Part shown: positions 1 to 7,809 of the stretch, piece by piece
Layout: the number at the start of each line of letters is the position of its first letter
How positions within the stretch are numbered: the first letter of the stretch is position 1
Origin: Bacteroidales bacterium UBA1374
Lineage (GTDB): Bacteria; Bacteroidota; Bacteroidia; Bacteroidales; UBA932
Length of the DNA stretch: 64,000 nucleotides
Direction of reading: 5' to 3'
Assembly: GCA_002305545.1 (NCBI GenBank)
Contig: DBRG01000004.1
Coordinates: 97,762 to 161,761, forward strand
Program-made: the position numbers and the translations under genes
Notes under the pieces: model-generated
Database searches by the model: none
Told to the model about the DNA's origin: nothing
Seen by the model: only the letters and a program-made list of their open reading frames with translations

Positions 1-363
1 GTATATTACCTGGCCACGGTCGACAATGACCAGCCCCGGGTACGTCCTTTCGGAACGGCCGTCATATTCGAGCAGAAACTTTACATCCAGACCGGCCGGA
101 AAAAGAACGTGGCCAGGCAGATGATGGCCAATCCCAAAGTGGAGATCTGCGCCTATGACGCCTCCAAGGGAACATGGCTGCGCATAGAAGCCAAAGTGGT
201 CCCGGATGAGCGCCTGGAGGCAAAGCAATATGTTCTGGACCAGTATCCTCAATTGAAAGGCATGTATAAGGCCGAGGACGAAAACACCCTGGTCCTTTAC
301 CTGAAAGACGTCACGGCCACCTTCAACAACTTTTCCAGCCCCGCCCGGACCGTCAAGTTCTGA
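1..363 (+). CDS. Pyridoxamine 5'-phosphate oxidase-like flavin-binding protein (3' part)
   Basis: The reading frame is open from base 1 and stops with TGA at 361-363, so the start lies outside the window and about 120 residues are visible. The visible part runs from YYLATVDNDQPRVRPFG through LYIQTGRKKNVARQM to TATFNNFSSP. This pattern (ATV...QPRVRPFG, then a TG..K strand and N-P-VEICAYD) is typical of the FMN-binding split-barrel family of small pyridoxamine-phosphate-oxidase-like proteins. Members bind FMN or a related flavin and often have unknown substrates, so I do not assign a reaction. It stands alone on the plus strand and is followed by a repeat-rich gap. Confidence is good for the family and low for function. 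Confidence 0.75.
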   Translation, partial: VYYLATVDNDQPRVRPFGTAVIFEQKLYIQTGRKKNVARQMMANPKVEICAYDASKGTWLRIEAKVVPDERLEAKQYVLDQYPQLKGMYKAEDENTLVLYLKDVTATFNNFSSPARTVKF

Positions 364-385
364 GCGGTCCTTTGTTGCTTGTGCG

Positions 386-407
386 CTCATACACCCGTGA
401 GTATGAG
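386..407. repeat. Short hairpin CTCATAC / GTATGAG
   Basis: A 7-bp stem (386-392 with 401-407) closes an 8-base loop just after the first gene. A similar catacccc/ggggtatg-type hairpin occurs inside both 119-bp units at 20146 and 31287, so it may be part of the same repeat family. It has no U-tract, so it is not an obvious terminator. Confidence 0.45.
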
Positions 408-486
408 GAAGTACCTCCTGTGCTCCACCCCAGAGATCACCGTGCGGTTCTTAGAGTTGCAATACGCATTTACAGCAAGGTCCCTG

Positions 487-544
487 CACCACTAAGCACA
501 GGGAGCTTTTTTTTGTACGCCGAGGCTCCCTGTGCTTAGTGGTG
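487..544. repeat. REP-like palindrome 1 (loop with GCCGAG)
   Basis: Arms 487-506 (CACCACTAAGCACAGGGAGC) and 525-544 are perfect inverted repeats of 20 bp. The 18-base loop has a run of T, then GTACGCCGAG. The same loop logic (T-run on one side, GCCGAGGC on the other) recurs at 19725 and 31198, and inverted at 20282, 46767 and 2125. The sequence CAGCGACCGC follows the right arm, as it does after other copies. A further half motif CTCGGCAAAAAA lies at about 560-572. Arms vary between copies but keep their pairing. Confidence 0.8.
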
Positions 545-571
545 TCAGCGACCGCTCTCCTCGGCAAAAAA

Positions 572-661
572 GGTTCGCACTGCAAACAGAGGTCTTTCCG
601 GAAACAGAGGTCTTCCTGTAAACAGAGTTCTCCGCGCAAAGAAAGTTCTCACTTCAAACAA
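572..661. repeat. 18-bp tandem repeat, five units
   Basis: Units start at 572, 591, 609, 627 and 645 and are 19, 18, 18, 18 and 17 bases long. Each begins GGTTC, GGTCTT or GTTCTC and ends AAACAGA or a close variant. There are no unique spacers, so this is not a CRISPR array. It sits between REP-like palindrome 1 and the 3' end of the transposase gene. Confidence 0.75.
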
Positions 662-711
662 GTTGAACCTCAGTGGGAGTTAACCACTCTGATCCCGACA
701 TGAGAACGTGA

Positions 712-1647
712 TTACGATGGGCATTTCCGGGAACGTCGCAGGTCGTGAGCATCCTTGAGGTTTTCAGGAACATCTCTGGAAATTGCCAGGCAACGGGCTA
801 TCTGACCAGGGTCTGCCATTTTCTGCCTGAGTAATAGAGCCAGGCTGAGCTTTTCTTCATGTTGGAGAGTAGTGTAAGGAGCTCCGTTTTTATTGTCCTT
901 CAACCATTTATCAATAAACAGACACACATCAACGTCGCTGATCCTGTTGACTTTTCCAGTGAGTTTTTCGTTATTTAGCAACTCTTTTGTTTTTGCGCCC
1001 ATCCATGATTCAATATTCAGGATAGCCCATTCCTCTCCGGATAGTTTGTTCATGTAATACGAAAATTTCCTTGGAGATCCGTAATAGTGCTCTACCATTT
1101 TAGTCTGGAGAATAGTTTCCTGTATTAACAATCCACTTTTATCCAATAAATAGCCAGGTGGCAGTTTTACTTTCCAGGGAAGAAATTCCCGTTGCTCTTT
1201 CCATGAGGTTATTGGGGTATATTGGCCATGAACCCCGAAATCCTTCATGAAGTAATATCTTGTGGAACAGAAAGGATATCCGCTTGGATACGACACGACA
1301 TTATGGTGGACTCCATTTCTCAATACGTAGGTAGTACCCTCCAGAATATGTTCCAGTGTGTCCAACTCCACTGCATGGAAACCAGCATAACCTAAAGGTC
1401 CTTTACGCGAGTATTTATTGTTGAACCATTTATTATAGCCATTCCGTACGGACCCGATATAGCCATACGGATCCCCGGTTTCAGCAATAACATGAAAATG
1501 GTTTGACATGAATGAGTATGCCAACAGGCCGGTATCATAGTGATAGGCCACAAGGCAAGCCCTGTTTATACCCTGGTAATAATCTTCCGGAACCCGGAAC
1601 ATTACCTCGGGTGAACTGACACAAAGATGATAAAGCTTTTTTTTCAT
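712..1647 (-). CDS. REP-associated Y1 (HUH) transposase-like protein (RAYT)
   Basis: A 311-residue protein. The HUH metal-binding motif is visible as SNHFHVIAE (His50 and His52), and a likely nucleophile Tyr107 lies in GTTYVLRNGVHH, the place of the YxxxNPV motif of Y1 transposases. Families of this type (IS200/IS605-related RAYTs) nick and join single-stranded DNA at REP palindromes. I chose the ATG at 1647 because a GGAGG Shine-Dalgarno lies 9 bases upstream; an in-frame start eight codons earlier lacks this. The C-terminal half may be a DNA-binding region. The gene is A/T-rich (20 G/C in bases 1081-1140 by my count). REP-like palindromes lie on both sides, which supports the RAYT call. It could be inactive; no break is visible. 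Confidence 0.85.
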   Translation of the reverse strand: MKKKLYHLCVSSPEVMFRVPEDYYQGINRACLVAYHYDTGLLAYSFMSNHFHVIAETGDPYGYIGSVRNGYNKWFNNKYSRKGPLGYAGFHAVELDTLEHILEGTTYVLRNGVHHNVVSYPSGYPFCSTRYYFMKDFGVHGQYTPITSWKEQREFLPWKVKLPPGYLLDKSGLLIQETILQTKMVEHYYGSPRKFSYYMNKLSGEEWAILNIESWMGAKTKELLNNEKLTGKVNRISDVDVCLFIDKWLKDNKNGAPYTTLQHEEKLSLALLLRQKMADPGQIARCLAISRDVPENLKDAHDLRRSRKCPS

Positions 1648-1697
1648 AAGATCTTCCCTCCTAACCAACAATAGTAATTAATGAATGGTGAACAGAA

Positions 1698-1729
1698 CAA
1701 AAGTACTGAATATGCTTCTTACATACAAG
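1698..1729 (-). promoter_or_regulatory. Predicted promoter of the RAYT gene
   Basis: On the minus strand, CTTG (1726-1729), 20 bases and TACTTTTG (1698-1705) match the Bacteroides promoter form TTTG-N19-21-TAnnTTTG with one mismatch. It lies about 50 bases before the chosen ATG. Confidence 0.5.
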
Positions 1730-1770
1730 GCATAGATATGGAGTTTGCTCAGGAAATTGTGTTTAAGGGT

Positions 1771-1868
1771 GGAGGGTGGTAAGTAGCAAAAGCAACGCTC
1801 ACGCTTGTAACGCACACGATAATAGTTAGATGCGTCAATTTTCGACAAAGCCACTACTTACCACCTCC
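1771..1868. repeat. Long hairpin cassette H1
   Basis: Left arm GGAGGGTGGTAAGTAG (1771-1786) pairs with CTACTTACCACCTCC (1854-1868) with one bulged base. About 67 bases lie between. The arms are nearly the same as those of the neighbouring cassette H2, with an extra base at the same place in the left arm. Confidence 0.75.
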
Positions 1869-1900
1869 CCCTCAAATTGCTGAAAAACCACAAAAACGGG

Positions 1901-1998
1901 GGAAGGTGGTAAGTAACGAAAAACCGCTCAACGCCTCAAATGCGCAGGCATACAGCGCATTGGGCGTTTATGTAACATGGTTGTTACTTACCACCTCC
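1901..1998. repeat. Long hairpin cassette H2, with nested stem
   Basis: Outer arms GGAAGGTGGTAAGTAAC (1901-1917) and GTTACTTACCACCTCC (1983-1998) pair with one bulge. A second stem is nested inside: AACGCCTCAAATGCGC (1930-1945) with GCGCATTGGGCGTT (1955-1968). Total length is 98 bases, the same as H1. The inner stem and right arm recur, inverted, near 19936-20000. Confidence 0.75.
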
Positions 1999-2108
1999 CG
2001 CAAAGCATCCAAAAATGATTGGTGCTGCGAAACAGCGCCTTTTTATGAGCGCCAAAGGTCTTTGGCGCACCGCCTTGAAGACCACCAGGAAGTCCTTTGA
2101 GCAGCAAT
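1999..2108. repeat. Mosaic core, inverted copy of 19803-19933
   Basis: Read against the reverse complement of 19803-19933, this stretch shares long runs such as AATGATTGGTGCTGCGAA, the palindrome GCGCCAAAGGTCTTTGGCGC (2049-2068), CGCACC.CCTTGAAGA and GAGCAGCAAT. The other copy has GCGCCAAAGGCCTTTGGCGC (19867-19886), so pairing of the arms is kept although the centre differs. It joins the hairpin cassettes to a REP-like palindrome at both sites. Confidence 0.75.
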
Positions 2109-2124
2109 GCCACAAAAGAGGTAA

Positions 2125-2198
2125 GGTCGCTGCATCACATAGAACGGAGAGCCTCGGCCTAAAGAAAAAGTTTTCCAACCCTTGTGGTGGCAGCGACC
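2125..2198. repeat. REP-like palindrome 2 (degenerate)
   Basis: The outer GGTCGCTGC (2125-2133) pairs with GCAGCGACC (2190-2198). The left arm goes on with AGAACGGAGAGCCTCGGC, matching the copy at 46767, but the right arm has diverged so the inner stem is poor. The loop keeps GCCTCGGC followed by AAAGAAAAAG. Confidence 0.65.
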
Positions 2199-2235
2199 GT
2201 CTGTGGCAAGTACTGGGAATCCCGTTGTACAATCC

Positions 2236-2276
2236 AAAGAAAAGGAAAACCGGGTCCTGTTGATAGGAACCCGGTT
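2236..2276 (-). terminator. Rho-independent terminator candidate after the OmpA-family gene
   Basis: Stem AACCGGGT (2248-2255) with ACCCGGTT (2269-2276), extended by CC/GG across a bulged A. Read on the minus strand it is followed by TTTTCCTTTTCTTT. It lies about 100 bases after the stop of the minus-strand gene at 2375. Confidence 0.65.
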
Positions 2277-2374
2277 AACCATGGAAGGTGGTATGCACGA
2301 GTTGGTATTGAATGATATAGCTTGTTCGCGAGTTTGCCCGCAGGCAGGTACATAGCTGTAGCACTTGGCAGTAC

Positions 2375-3805
2375 TTACAGTTTCACAAATTCCACCCGGC
2401 GGTTTTTGGCGCGGCCCTCGTCCGTGGAGTTGTCGGCGATTGGGTTATTCTGGCCGAGGCCTTTGGCCGAAAGGCGGCTGCGGTCAATGCCCATTTCCAC
2501 CAGGCGGGCAACAACGGCCTCGGCCCGGGCCTCTGAAAGGGTCTGGTTGGAGCTTGCAGAGCCGGTGGCATCGGTGTGGCCTTCCACGCTGAAGCGCAGG
2601 GATGGATTTTCCTTCATCAGTTGCACTATACGGTTCAGTTCTCCGGCGGATTCCGGCTTGATAACGCTTTTGGCAACATCAAAGGTGATCCCGTAACTGA
2701 TGAATTTCCCGTCCTGCATCATGCGGTCGTACAGGGGCACGGCTCCTTTGGCAAGGCGGATGTTGCGGATATACCACGTGTTTTCTATTCCCCAGCCCTG
2801 GCCAATCTCGAAACGTTGCGGGGCTGCCACGTTGGGCAGGTTGATGACACGAAGGCCGTCCAGGTATACTTTCAATGCCCTTTTATTGAAGGAAACTGCA
2901 ACATGCATCCACCCTCCGTAATGGTAGTCCACGCTCTCCAGGCTGGCATCCCGGTGGTCGTAGCTCCCCGAATAGTAAAAGAAGAGAAGGTTCTTCGCGC
3001 GGGGATCCATGGTCATTTCCATGACCTGCATGGTAACCGTGTCCCATTCTCCGCCATAATCATTGTACATGTTGAGGATATAGTCGCTGTAAGGATATTC
3101 CCCTGTTTCCTCGAACGCTTCCTCCCAGGGTGCCAGGTAGAAATCGAATTCCAGGGTGAAGTCTTCGGGCAGGTATCTTTGCTGGTCGCTCATAAAAGGA
3201 GCAATGCGGGCATCATTCAGCAGCATGATGGCGTTTTCCCCGTCAAGGCGCACGATCTCGGCGTTTCCCTCAATAACGTCCCACCGGGAAGGGAATTCAC
3301 CCAATTTTTCGCCGGCCAGGTTGTCTTCAAAGAAGATCACATCGCCCGGCACGAAGTCGGATTTAGCCCATTCCATCTCGGCCCGCCTGTTTTGGGGGCT
3401 TGCCGAAGCAGGGGCCTGGCTTCCGGCAGGGCTGTCCGAGGTACGGCGATAGGAACCCGTTTGCCCTGTTCTCTTGATCATGTCCTTGTCCTCATCTTCC
3501 AGGTCCCAGTCATCGTATTCCAGGTCTTGGTTTTCAGAGGCTTTCCTTGAAGCGGACCGGGAATTTTTGTCCTTGTCGGTTTTCCCGGTTGTTTCTGCCT
3601 TGCTTTCCTCTTCGTTCTCTTTTTCTTCAAAAGCCTTGTCTATTGCTTTTGAAACCCCTTCTTCCACTTTTTCTTCCACTTTGCGTTCCGCAGTTCGTTC
3701 TGCTGCACTCCTGGCCGCCCTTTCCAGCCGGTGAAGTATGGATTGTGCCTGGCTTGTTGCCGGTGCCAGGCCCAGGATCATTACAATCATCAGTAAGCGT
3801 TTCAT
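2375..3805 (-). CDS. OmpA-family exported protein with central LamG-like region
   Basis: A 476-residue protein. Residues 1-20 form a signal peptide (MKRLLMIVMILGLAPATSQAQ). Residues of about 25-130 are highly charged, rich in Glu, Lys, Asp and Ser, and probably helical or disordered. The middle (about 150-355) has strands ending YHYGGWMHVAVSFNKRALKVYLDGLRV, a pattern seen in concanavalin/LamG-like folds. The last 110 residues are an OmpA C-terminal domain (ITFDVAKSVIKPES, VEGHTDATGS, NRRVEFVKL) that binds peptidoglycan in the family. I infer a periplasmic or outer-membrane protein tied to the cell wall. It starts 2 bases after the stop of the upstream gene, so the two are likely co-transcribed. 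The partner of the LamG-like part is unknown. Confidence 0.85.
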   Translation of the reverse strand: MKRLLMIVMILGLAPATSQAQSILHRLERAARSAAERTAERKVEEKVEEGVSKAIDKAFEEKENEEESKAETTGKTDKDKNSRSASRKASENQDLEYDDWDLEDEDKDMIKRTGQTGSYRRTSDSPAGSQAPASASPQNRRAEMEWAKSDFVPGDVIFFEDNLAGEKLGEFPSRWDVIEGNAEIVRLDGENAIMLLNDARIAPFMSDQQRYLPEDFTLEFDFYLAPWEEAFEETGEYPYSDYILNMYNDYGGEWDTVTMQVMEMTMDPRAKNLLFFYYSGSYDHRDASLESVDYHYGGWMHVAVSFNKRALKVYLDGLRVINLPNVAAPQRFEIGQGWGIENTWYIRNIRLAKGAVPLYDRMMQDGKFISYGITFDVAKSVIKPESAGELNRIVQLMKENPSLRFSVEGHTDATGSASSNQTLSEARAEAVVARLVEMGIDRSRLSAKGLGQNNPIADNSTDEGRAKNRRVEFVKL

Positions 3806-3807
3806 GG

Positions 3808-4443
3808 TCAGTTAATATTTATGAGTAATTGAGAACTTGTCATATTGCCTTTATCGTCAAAGGTTTCAGTTTTTACACTGCCTATTCCCCTGGCATACCA
3901 TTGCCTGGTGGTGGAAACAACTTTTTGCATAAGCACCTGGCTTTGGGTAACCATTTCCACAATATAGCATTTGAATGTTCCGGCCGGAGTGTTGAGCTCC
4001 TCCCGGCCAATGACCTTGTGGGAGAGTATTTCAGCGGTGAAATTCAATCCCATGGCACTGATTTTCATCAACCCGCCGTCCAATTCCTGTCCCACTGCCA
4101 TCCTGGAGGGTATGACAGGAACGTCTCCGGTCACTTTCATAAGAGACACAGATCCAAACATGGCAGACAAGGCCCCGTCCTTAATGGCTATGTTCATTTC
4201 CTCCGGGTCAAAGGAGGGAGTATGGTCCGGATTGAAGGGATACATCATGTAGGTAATGTTGTAATTACCATCGGTCCCGCTGACCTGCCGGATATCCATC
4301 CGGAAGTATCCGTCAATGTTCCCGGTTTGCCCATAATTTTCATACTCCAGGGTTGTACCTTCCGTTATGCAAAAGTAAGGGCGTTGTGCAAAAAGAAACA
4401 AGGTGGAAAAAAGTAGAAGGGTCAGGGTGCAGATACGTTTCAT
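3808..4443 (-). CDS. Exported protein, DUF3108/TapB-like
   Basis: The start chosen is the ATG at 4443, giving MKRICTLTLLLFSTLFLFAQ, a clear signal peptide; two in-frame ATGs lie just upstream (4449, 4467). The mature protein is about 190 residues of predicted beta structure. The pattern TPAGTFKCYIVE followed by RQWYARGIGSVKTETFDDKGN resembles DUF3108 or TapB-like proteins of Bacteroidota, a fold seen in periplasmic beta-barrel-like proteins of unknown function. It is the first gene of a two-gene unit with the OmpA-family gene. The family call is tentative; secretion is well supported. Confidence 0.7.
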   Translation of the reverse strand: MKRICTLTLLLFSTLFLFAQRPYFCITEGTTLEYENYGQTGNIDGYFRMDIRQVSGTDGNYNITYMMYPFNPDHTPSFDPEEMNIAIKDGALSAMFGSVSLMKVTGDVPVIPSRMAVGQELDGGLMKISAMGLNFTAEILSHKVIGREELNTPAGTFKCYIVEMVTQSQVLMQKVVSTTRQWYARGIGSVKTETFDDKGNMTSSQLLININ

Positions 4444-4510
4444 GTTCATTTGGATTAGTGTAAACATACAAAGATAAACATTTGTTTTTTCGAATGATTA
4501 TATTTGTGTT
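4444..4510. promoter_or_regulatory. Divergent promoter region
   Basis: On the minus strand TATCTTTG (complement of 4470-4477) fits the -7 box for the gene starting at 4443. On the plus strand TATATTTG (4499-4506) fits the -7 box for the GH3 gene. No good -33 TTTG at 19-21 bases is seen for either. The plus box ends 4 bases before the ATG, which suggests a transcript with almost no leader. Confidence 0.5.
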
Positions 4511-6685
4511 ATGAAAAAAATACTGGCCATAACGGGCATTTGCATGCTGGCAGCATGCAGTCCCGATACTGAAAAACAAATAAAGGATCTGACGGCGCAA
4601 ATGACACTGGAAGAAAAAGTGGACATGCTGCACGGACAGACCATGTTTACTTCTGCCGGCGTGGAGCGCCTGGGGATTGATCCCGTCAAATATGCTGACG
4701 GACCGTTTGGCATACGTGAAGAGCTGGAACCTCATTCCTGGACACCACTCGGCCTGACAACCGATTCTGCCACTTTTTTTCCCACCGGTTCTGCCCTGGC
4801 CGCGACCTGGAGCGAAGAGATGGCTTATCTTTACGGAACAGGGATGGCAGAAGAAGCCAGGACGCGGGGCAAGGACATGATCCTGGGACCGGCCATCAAT
4901 ATCCAGCGCATACCCACGGGTGGCAGGACGTATGAATACTTCAGCGAAGACCCCTTGCTGAGTTCCCGCCTGGCCGTGGGTTATGTGAGGGGAGTCCAGG
5001 ACAACGGGGCAGCGGCCTGTATCAAGCATTATGCCCTGAACAACCAGGAAAACAACCGGGGCATGGTGGATGTTATCGTCAGCGACCGGGCCATGCGCGA
5101 GATATATCTGCCTCCTTTCCGTGCTGCCGTTGAGGAAGCGGGAGCACTGGGGGTCATGGCTGCATACAACAAGGTGGACGGAACCTGGTGTGCCGAGAAT
5201 GAGATCCTGCTGGACAAAATATTGCGGCAGGAATGGGGTTTCCGTGGTATGGTCATTTCTGACTGGTACGGTACGCACAGCACCGTACAGGCAGCCCTGG
5301 CCGGACTGGATGTGGAAATGCCCGGAGACTGGTTCTTTGGCAAAGCCCTGCTGGATTCCGTCCGCAGCGGCGCTGTGCCTGAAGAGATCATTGACCGGAA
5401 AGTGGGCAACATCCTTCGGGTGCGTCTGGCCATTGACCCGGTTGAAGAAACATCCAATGTGAACGCGGTAAGCACACCCGAACACGGGAAAATGGTCTAT
5501 CAGATTGCTTCCCGGTCCATAGTACTGCTTAAAAATGAAGGCTCCCTGCTTCCGCTGAACCTTGACAAGAAACCAAAAATTGCCATCATCGGGGACAATG
5601 CCATTCAAAAGCATGCCATCGGCGGGATCGGGGCCGGGGTGAAGACCCGCTACGAGGTTACCCCCCTGGAAGCCCTGGAGCAGAAAATAGGTGATCGCGC
5701 CACATTGGTTTTTGCCCGCGGGTACAAGGGGTACTCAAGACAAGACAGGGAACGTGGAGGAATATTGGGCGGTGTTGTGCTCTCAGGAACCGGAGGCATG
5801 CTCTCGGGCAGTGCTGCCCCGGGAACCGGACTGGATCAGGAAATTCTTGCCGAGGCCCTGGAAGCTGCCGCCGGAGCTGATATGGTGCTGTTTTTCGCAG
5901 GAGACAACCGGGAGGTGGAAACCGAAGGAGCCGACAGGATGAACATCATCCTGCCTTCCCTTCAGGATGAGCTGATCCGGGAAATTGCCGCGATCAATCC
6001 AAACATAGTAACCGTTGTGGTCACAGGAGCCCCGGTGGATCTGAGCACTGTTGAACCGTGTTCGAAGGCCATGCTTGTATCCTGGTTCAACGGCTCCGAG
6101 GCAGGCAATGCCCTGGCCGATGTGCTTCTGGGCACGGTCGTCCCTTCGGGGAAACTTCCCTTTACCTTCCCCGTAAGGCTGGAAGATTCACCTGCCTACG
6201 CATTAAAGACGTATCCGAATTTTGACAAAGCCCTTTATACAGAAGACATTTATGTTGGTTACCGCTGGTACGATGCACAGCATATTGACCCTTTGTATCC
6301 CTTTGGACACGGACTGTCCTATACAACGTTTGCCTATGATTCACCCCGGACGGGAAAAGAAACATACCGTGAATCAGATGTGGTGACGGTATCCTTCCGG
6401 CTTTCCAATACCGGGAAATACCCGGCCCGCGAGGTGGTGCAACTGTATGTGCACCGTCCCGGATCCAACGTGGAATTCCCTGAAAATGAGCTCAAGGCTT
6501 TTAAGGACGCACAGGTGGAACCAGGGAAATCTGCCCGGGTTACCCTGAAAGTGCCGGTAAGCAATCTGATGTACTGGAATGAGGCAGCAGGGGATTGGGC
6601 ACTGGAGCCTGGTGAAGTGGAATTACGCATAGGATCTTCCTCGCGTGATATTAGACTCAGAAAAAGCATCACAATCCTCCCTTAA
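4511..6685 (+). CDS. Glycoside hydrolase family 3 lipoprotein, beta-glucosidase-like
   Basis: A 724-residue protein beginning MKKILAITGICMLAACS, a lipoprotein signal with the lipid-bearing Cys at 16. The GH3 N-terminal barrel follows, with the nucleophile Asp251 in MVISDWYGTHS and the substrate-side KHYALNNQE motif (the KH and N of the family). The second alpha/beta domain spans about 320-560, and a fibronectin-III-like domain closes the protein (YPFGHGLSYTTFAY onward). GH3 enzymes remove beta-glucosyl or beta-xylosyl units from the non-reducing end of oligosaccharides; the exact sugar cannot be read here. The full length suits BglX-type enzymes. It stands alone and ends in a terminator that overlaps its stop codon. 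Confidence 0.9.
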   Translation: MKKILAITGICMLAACSPDTEKQIKDLTAQMTLEEKVDMLHGQTMFTSAGVERLGIDPVKYADGPFGIREELEPHSWTPLGLTTDSATFFPTGSALAATWSEEMAYLYGTGMAEEARTRGKDMILGPAINIQRIPTGGRTYEYFSEDPLLSSRLAVGYVRGVQDNGAAACIKHYALNNQENNRGMVDVIVSDRAMREIYLPPFRAAVEEAGALGVMAAYNKVDGTWCAENEILLDKILRQEWGFRGMVISDWYGTHSTVQAALAGLDVEMPGDWFFGKALLDSVRSGAVPEEIIDRKVGNILRVRLAIDPVEETSNVNAVSTPEHGKMVYQIASRSIVLLKNEGSLLPLNLDKKPKIAIIGDNAIQKHAIGGIGAGVKTRYEVTPLEALEQKIGDRATLVFARGYKGYSRQDRERGGILGGVVLSGTGGMLSGSAAPGTGLDQEILAEALEAAAGADMVLFFAGDNREVETEGADRMNIILPSLQDELIREIAAINPNIVTVVVTGAPVDLSTVEPCSKAMLVSWFNGSEAGNALADVLLGTVVPSGKLPFTFPVRLEDSPAYALKTYPNFDKALYTEDIYVGYRWYDAQHIDPLYPFGHGLSYTTFAYDSPRTGKETYRESDVVTVSFRLSNTGKYPAREVVQLYVHRPGSNVEFPENELKAFKDAQVEPGKSARVTLKVPVSNLMYWNEAAGDWALEPGEVELRIGSSSRDIRLRKSITILP

Positions 6686-6698
6686 TGGATGCTTTTTT
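6661..6698 (+). terminator. Terminator overlapping the GH3 stop codon
   Basis: AAAAAGCATC (6661-6670) pairs with GATGCTTTTT (6688-6697), giving a stem with a T-run. The stop codon TAA at 6683-6685 lies in the loop. The carA -7 box begins 3 bases after the T-run. Confidence 0.75.
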
Positions 6699-6699
6699 C

Positions 6700-6707
6700 T
6701 AACTTTG
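6700..6707 (+). promoter_or_regulatory. -7 box of carA
   Basis: TAACTTTG fits TAnnTTTG and lies 18 bases before the first carA ATG. No clear -33 is visible because the terminator occupies that place. Confidence 0.55.
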
Positions 6708-6725
6708 CCCGATTTTTAACACGGC

Positions 6726-7805
6726 ATGATGAATAAAGCACGTATTATCCTGGAAGACGGATCGGTTTTTGAAGGCCGGTCATTTGGCTATAGAAAATCA
6801 GTTTCAGGAGAAGTTGTTTTTAATACAGCCATGACGGGATATCCCGAGTCTCTGACCGATCCTTCCTACCTGGGACAAATCCTGGTCATGACTTATCCCC
6901 TTGTAGGTAATTACGGGGTGCCTGAAAGGACAACAGACAGCCAGGGTCTTTCCCTTTACATGGAAAGCGAAAAGATACACATCAAGGGGCTTGTCGTTTT
7001 CGATTACAGCCGTCTTTTCAGCCATTGGAATGCACGGGAAAGCCTGGAACAATGGCTTATTGAAGAACAAGTCCCAGGGATTTACGATGTAGATACGCGT
7101 GCCCTGGTCAAGTTGCTCAGGGAAAAAGGCTCCATGAATGGAAAAATCGTTGTCCAGGGGGATGATCCTGCCATGGTTCCCTTATCCGATCCTGCCCATG
7201 ACAACGCGGCAGGTTATGTTTCATGCCGGGAAGTGATCACCTACCAGGGAAATCCGGGGAATAAAAAAGTGGTATTGATTGACTGTGGCGTAAAGCACAA
7301 CATTATCCGGATCCTGCTCAGCCGTGGTGTCACCGTAATAAGGGTTCCCTGGGATTATGATTTCAGGACGATCGAATACGACGGTATTTTCATAAGCAAC
7401 GGTCCGGGCGACCCCAACACGTGCAAGACAACCATCGCCCATTTAAAGCATGCACTGGAAGGAGACAAGCCCATCTGCGGGGTGTGCCTGGGAAACCAGT
7501 TGCTGGGACTGGCCGCGGGAGGCAAAATAACCAAATTGAAACACGGCCACCGGGGCCACAACCTGCCGGTACAGGACCTGGTAACAGGAAGATGTTACAT
7601 TACCTCCCAGAATCACGGATACGTAGTGGATCCGGAAAGCCTGGGCAAAGACTGGAAAGAGTTGTTCATCAATTTGAACGACGGGACTAACGAGGGCATA
7701 CATCACAGGAGCAAACCCTTCTTTGCCCTGCAATTCCACCCGGAAGCCGCCAGCGGACCTACCGATACAGTCCCCGTTTTTGACCAATTCACAGAAATCC
7801 TTTAA
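6726..7805 (+). CDS. carA: Carbamoyl phosphate synthase, small (glutaminase) subunit
   Basis: A 359-residue protein with both expected domains. The N-terminal CPSase domain has FNTAMTGYPESLTDPSY and the class I glutamine amidotransferase domain has the nucleophile Cys254 in GVCLGNQLLGLAAGG and the His-Glu pair in LQFHPEAASGP. It releases ammonia from glutamine and passes it to CarB for carbamoyl phosphate, used for pyrimidine and arginine synthesis in the cytoplasm. Two ATGs are adjacent (6726 and 6729), and either could be the start. It is followed 4 bases later by carB, so the two form an operon. Confidence 0.97.
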   Translation: MMNKARIILEDGSVFEGRSFGYRKSVSGEVVFNTAMTGYPESLTDPSYLGQILVMTYPLVGNYGVPERTTDSQGLSLYMESEKIHIKGLVVFDYSRLFSHWNARESLEQWLIEEQVPGIYDVDTRALVKLLREKGSMNGKIVVQGDDPAMVPLSDPAHDNAAGYVSCREVITYQGNPGNKKVVLIDCGVKHNIIRILLSRGVTVIRVPWDYDFRTIEYDGIFISNGPGDPNTCKTTIAHLKHALEGDKPICGVCLGNQLLGLAAGGKITKLKHGHRGHNLPVQDLVTGRCYITSQNHGYVVDPESLGKDWKELFINLNDGTNEGIHHRSKPFFALQFHPEAASGPTDTVPVFDQFTEIL

Positions 7806-7809
7806 GCCC

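Noticed and set aside
451..639. Minus-strand open frame with LCLQED-type repeats
   Set aside because: It covers REP-like palindrome 1 and the 18-bp repeats and has no start context or known domain. The repeats are better seen as DNA repeats.
572..661. Possible CRISPR array
   Set aside because: The units are contiguous with no unique spacers, and no cas genes are near.
1906..2353. Several short open frames on both strands
   Set aside because: All fall in the hairpin and mosaic repeats, overlap each other and have no family features.
2576..3550. 324-codon plus-strand open frame
   Set aside because: Antisense to the OmpA-family gene; no domain or ribosome binding site.
4340..5614. 424-codon minus-strand open frame
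   Set aside because: It is antisense to the GH3 gene, lacks known motifs and its length is explained by codon bias of GH3.
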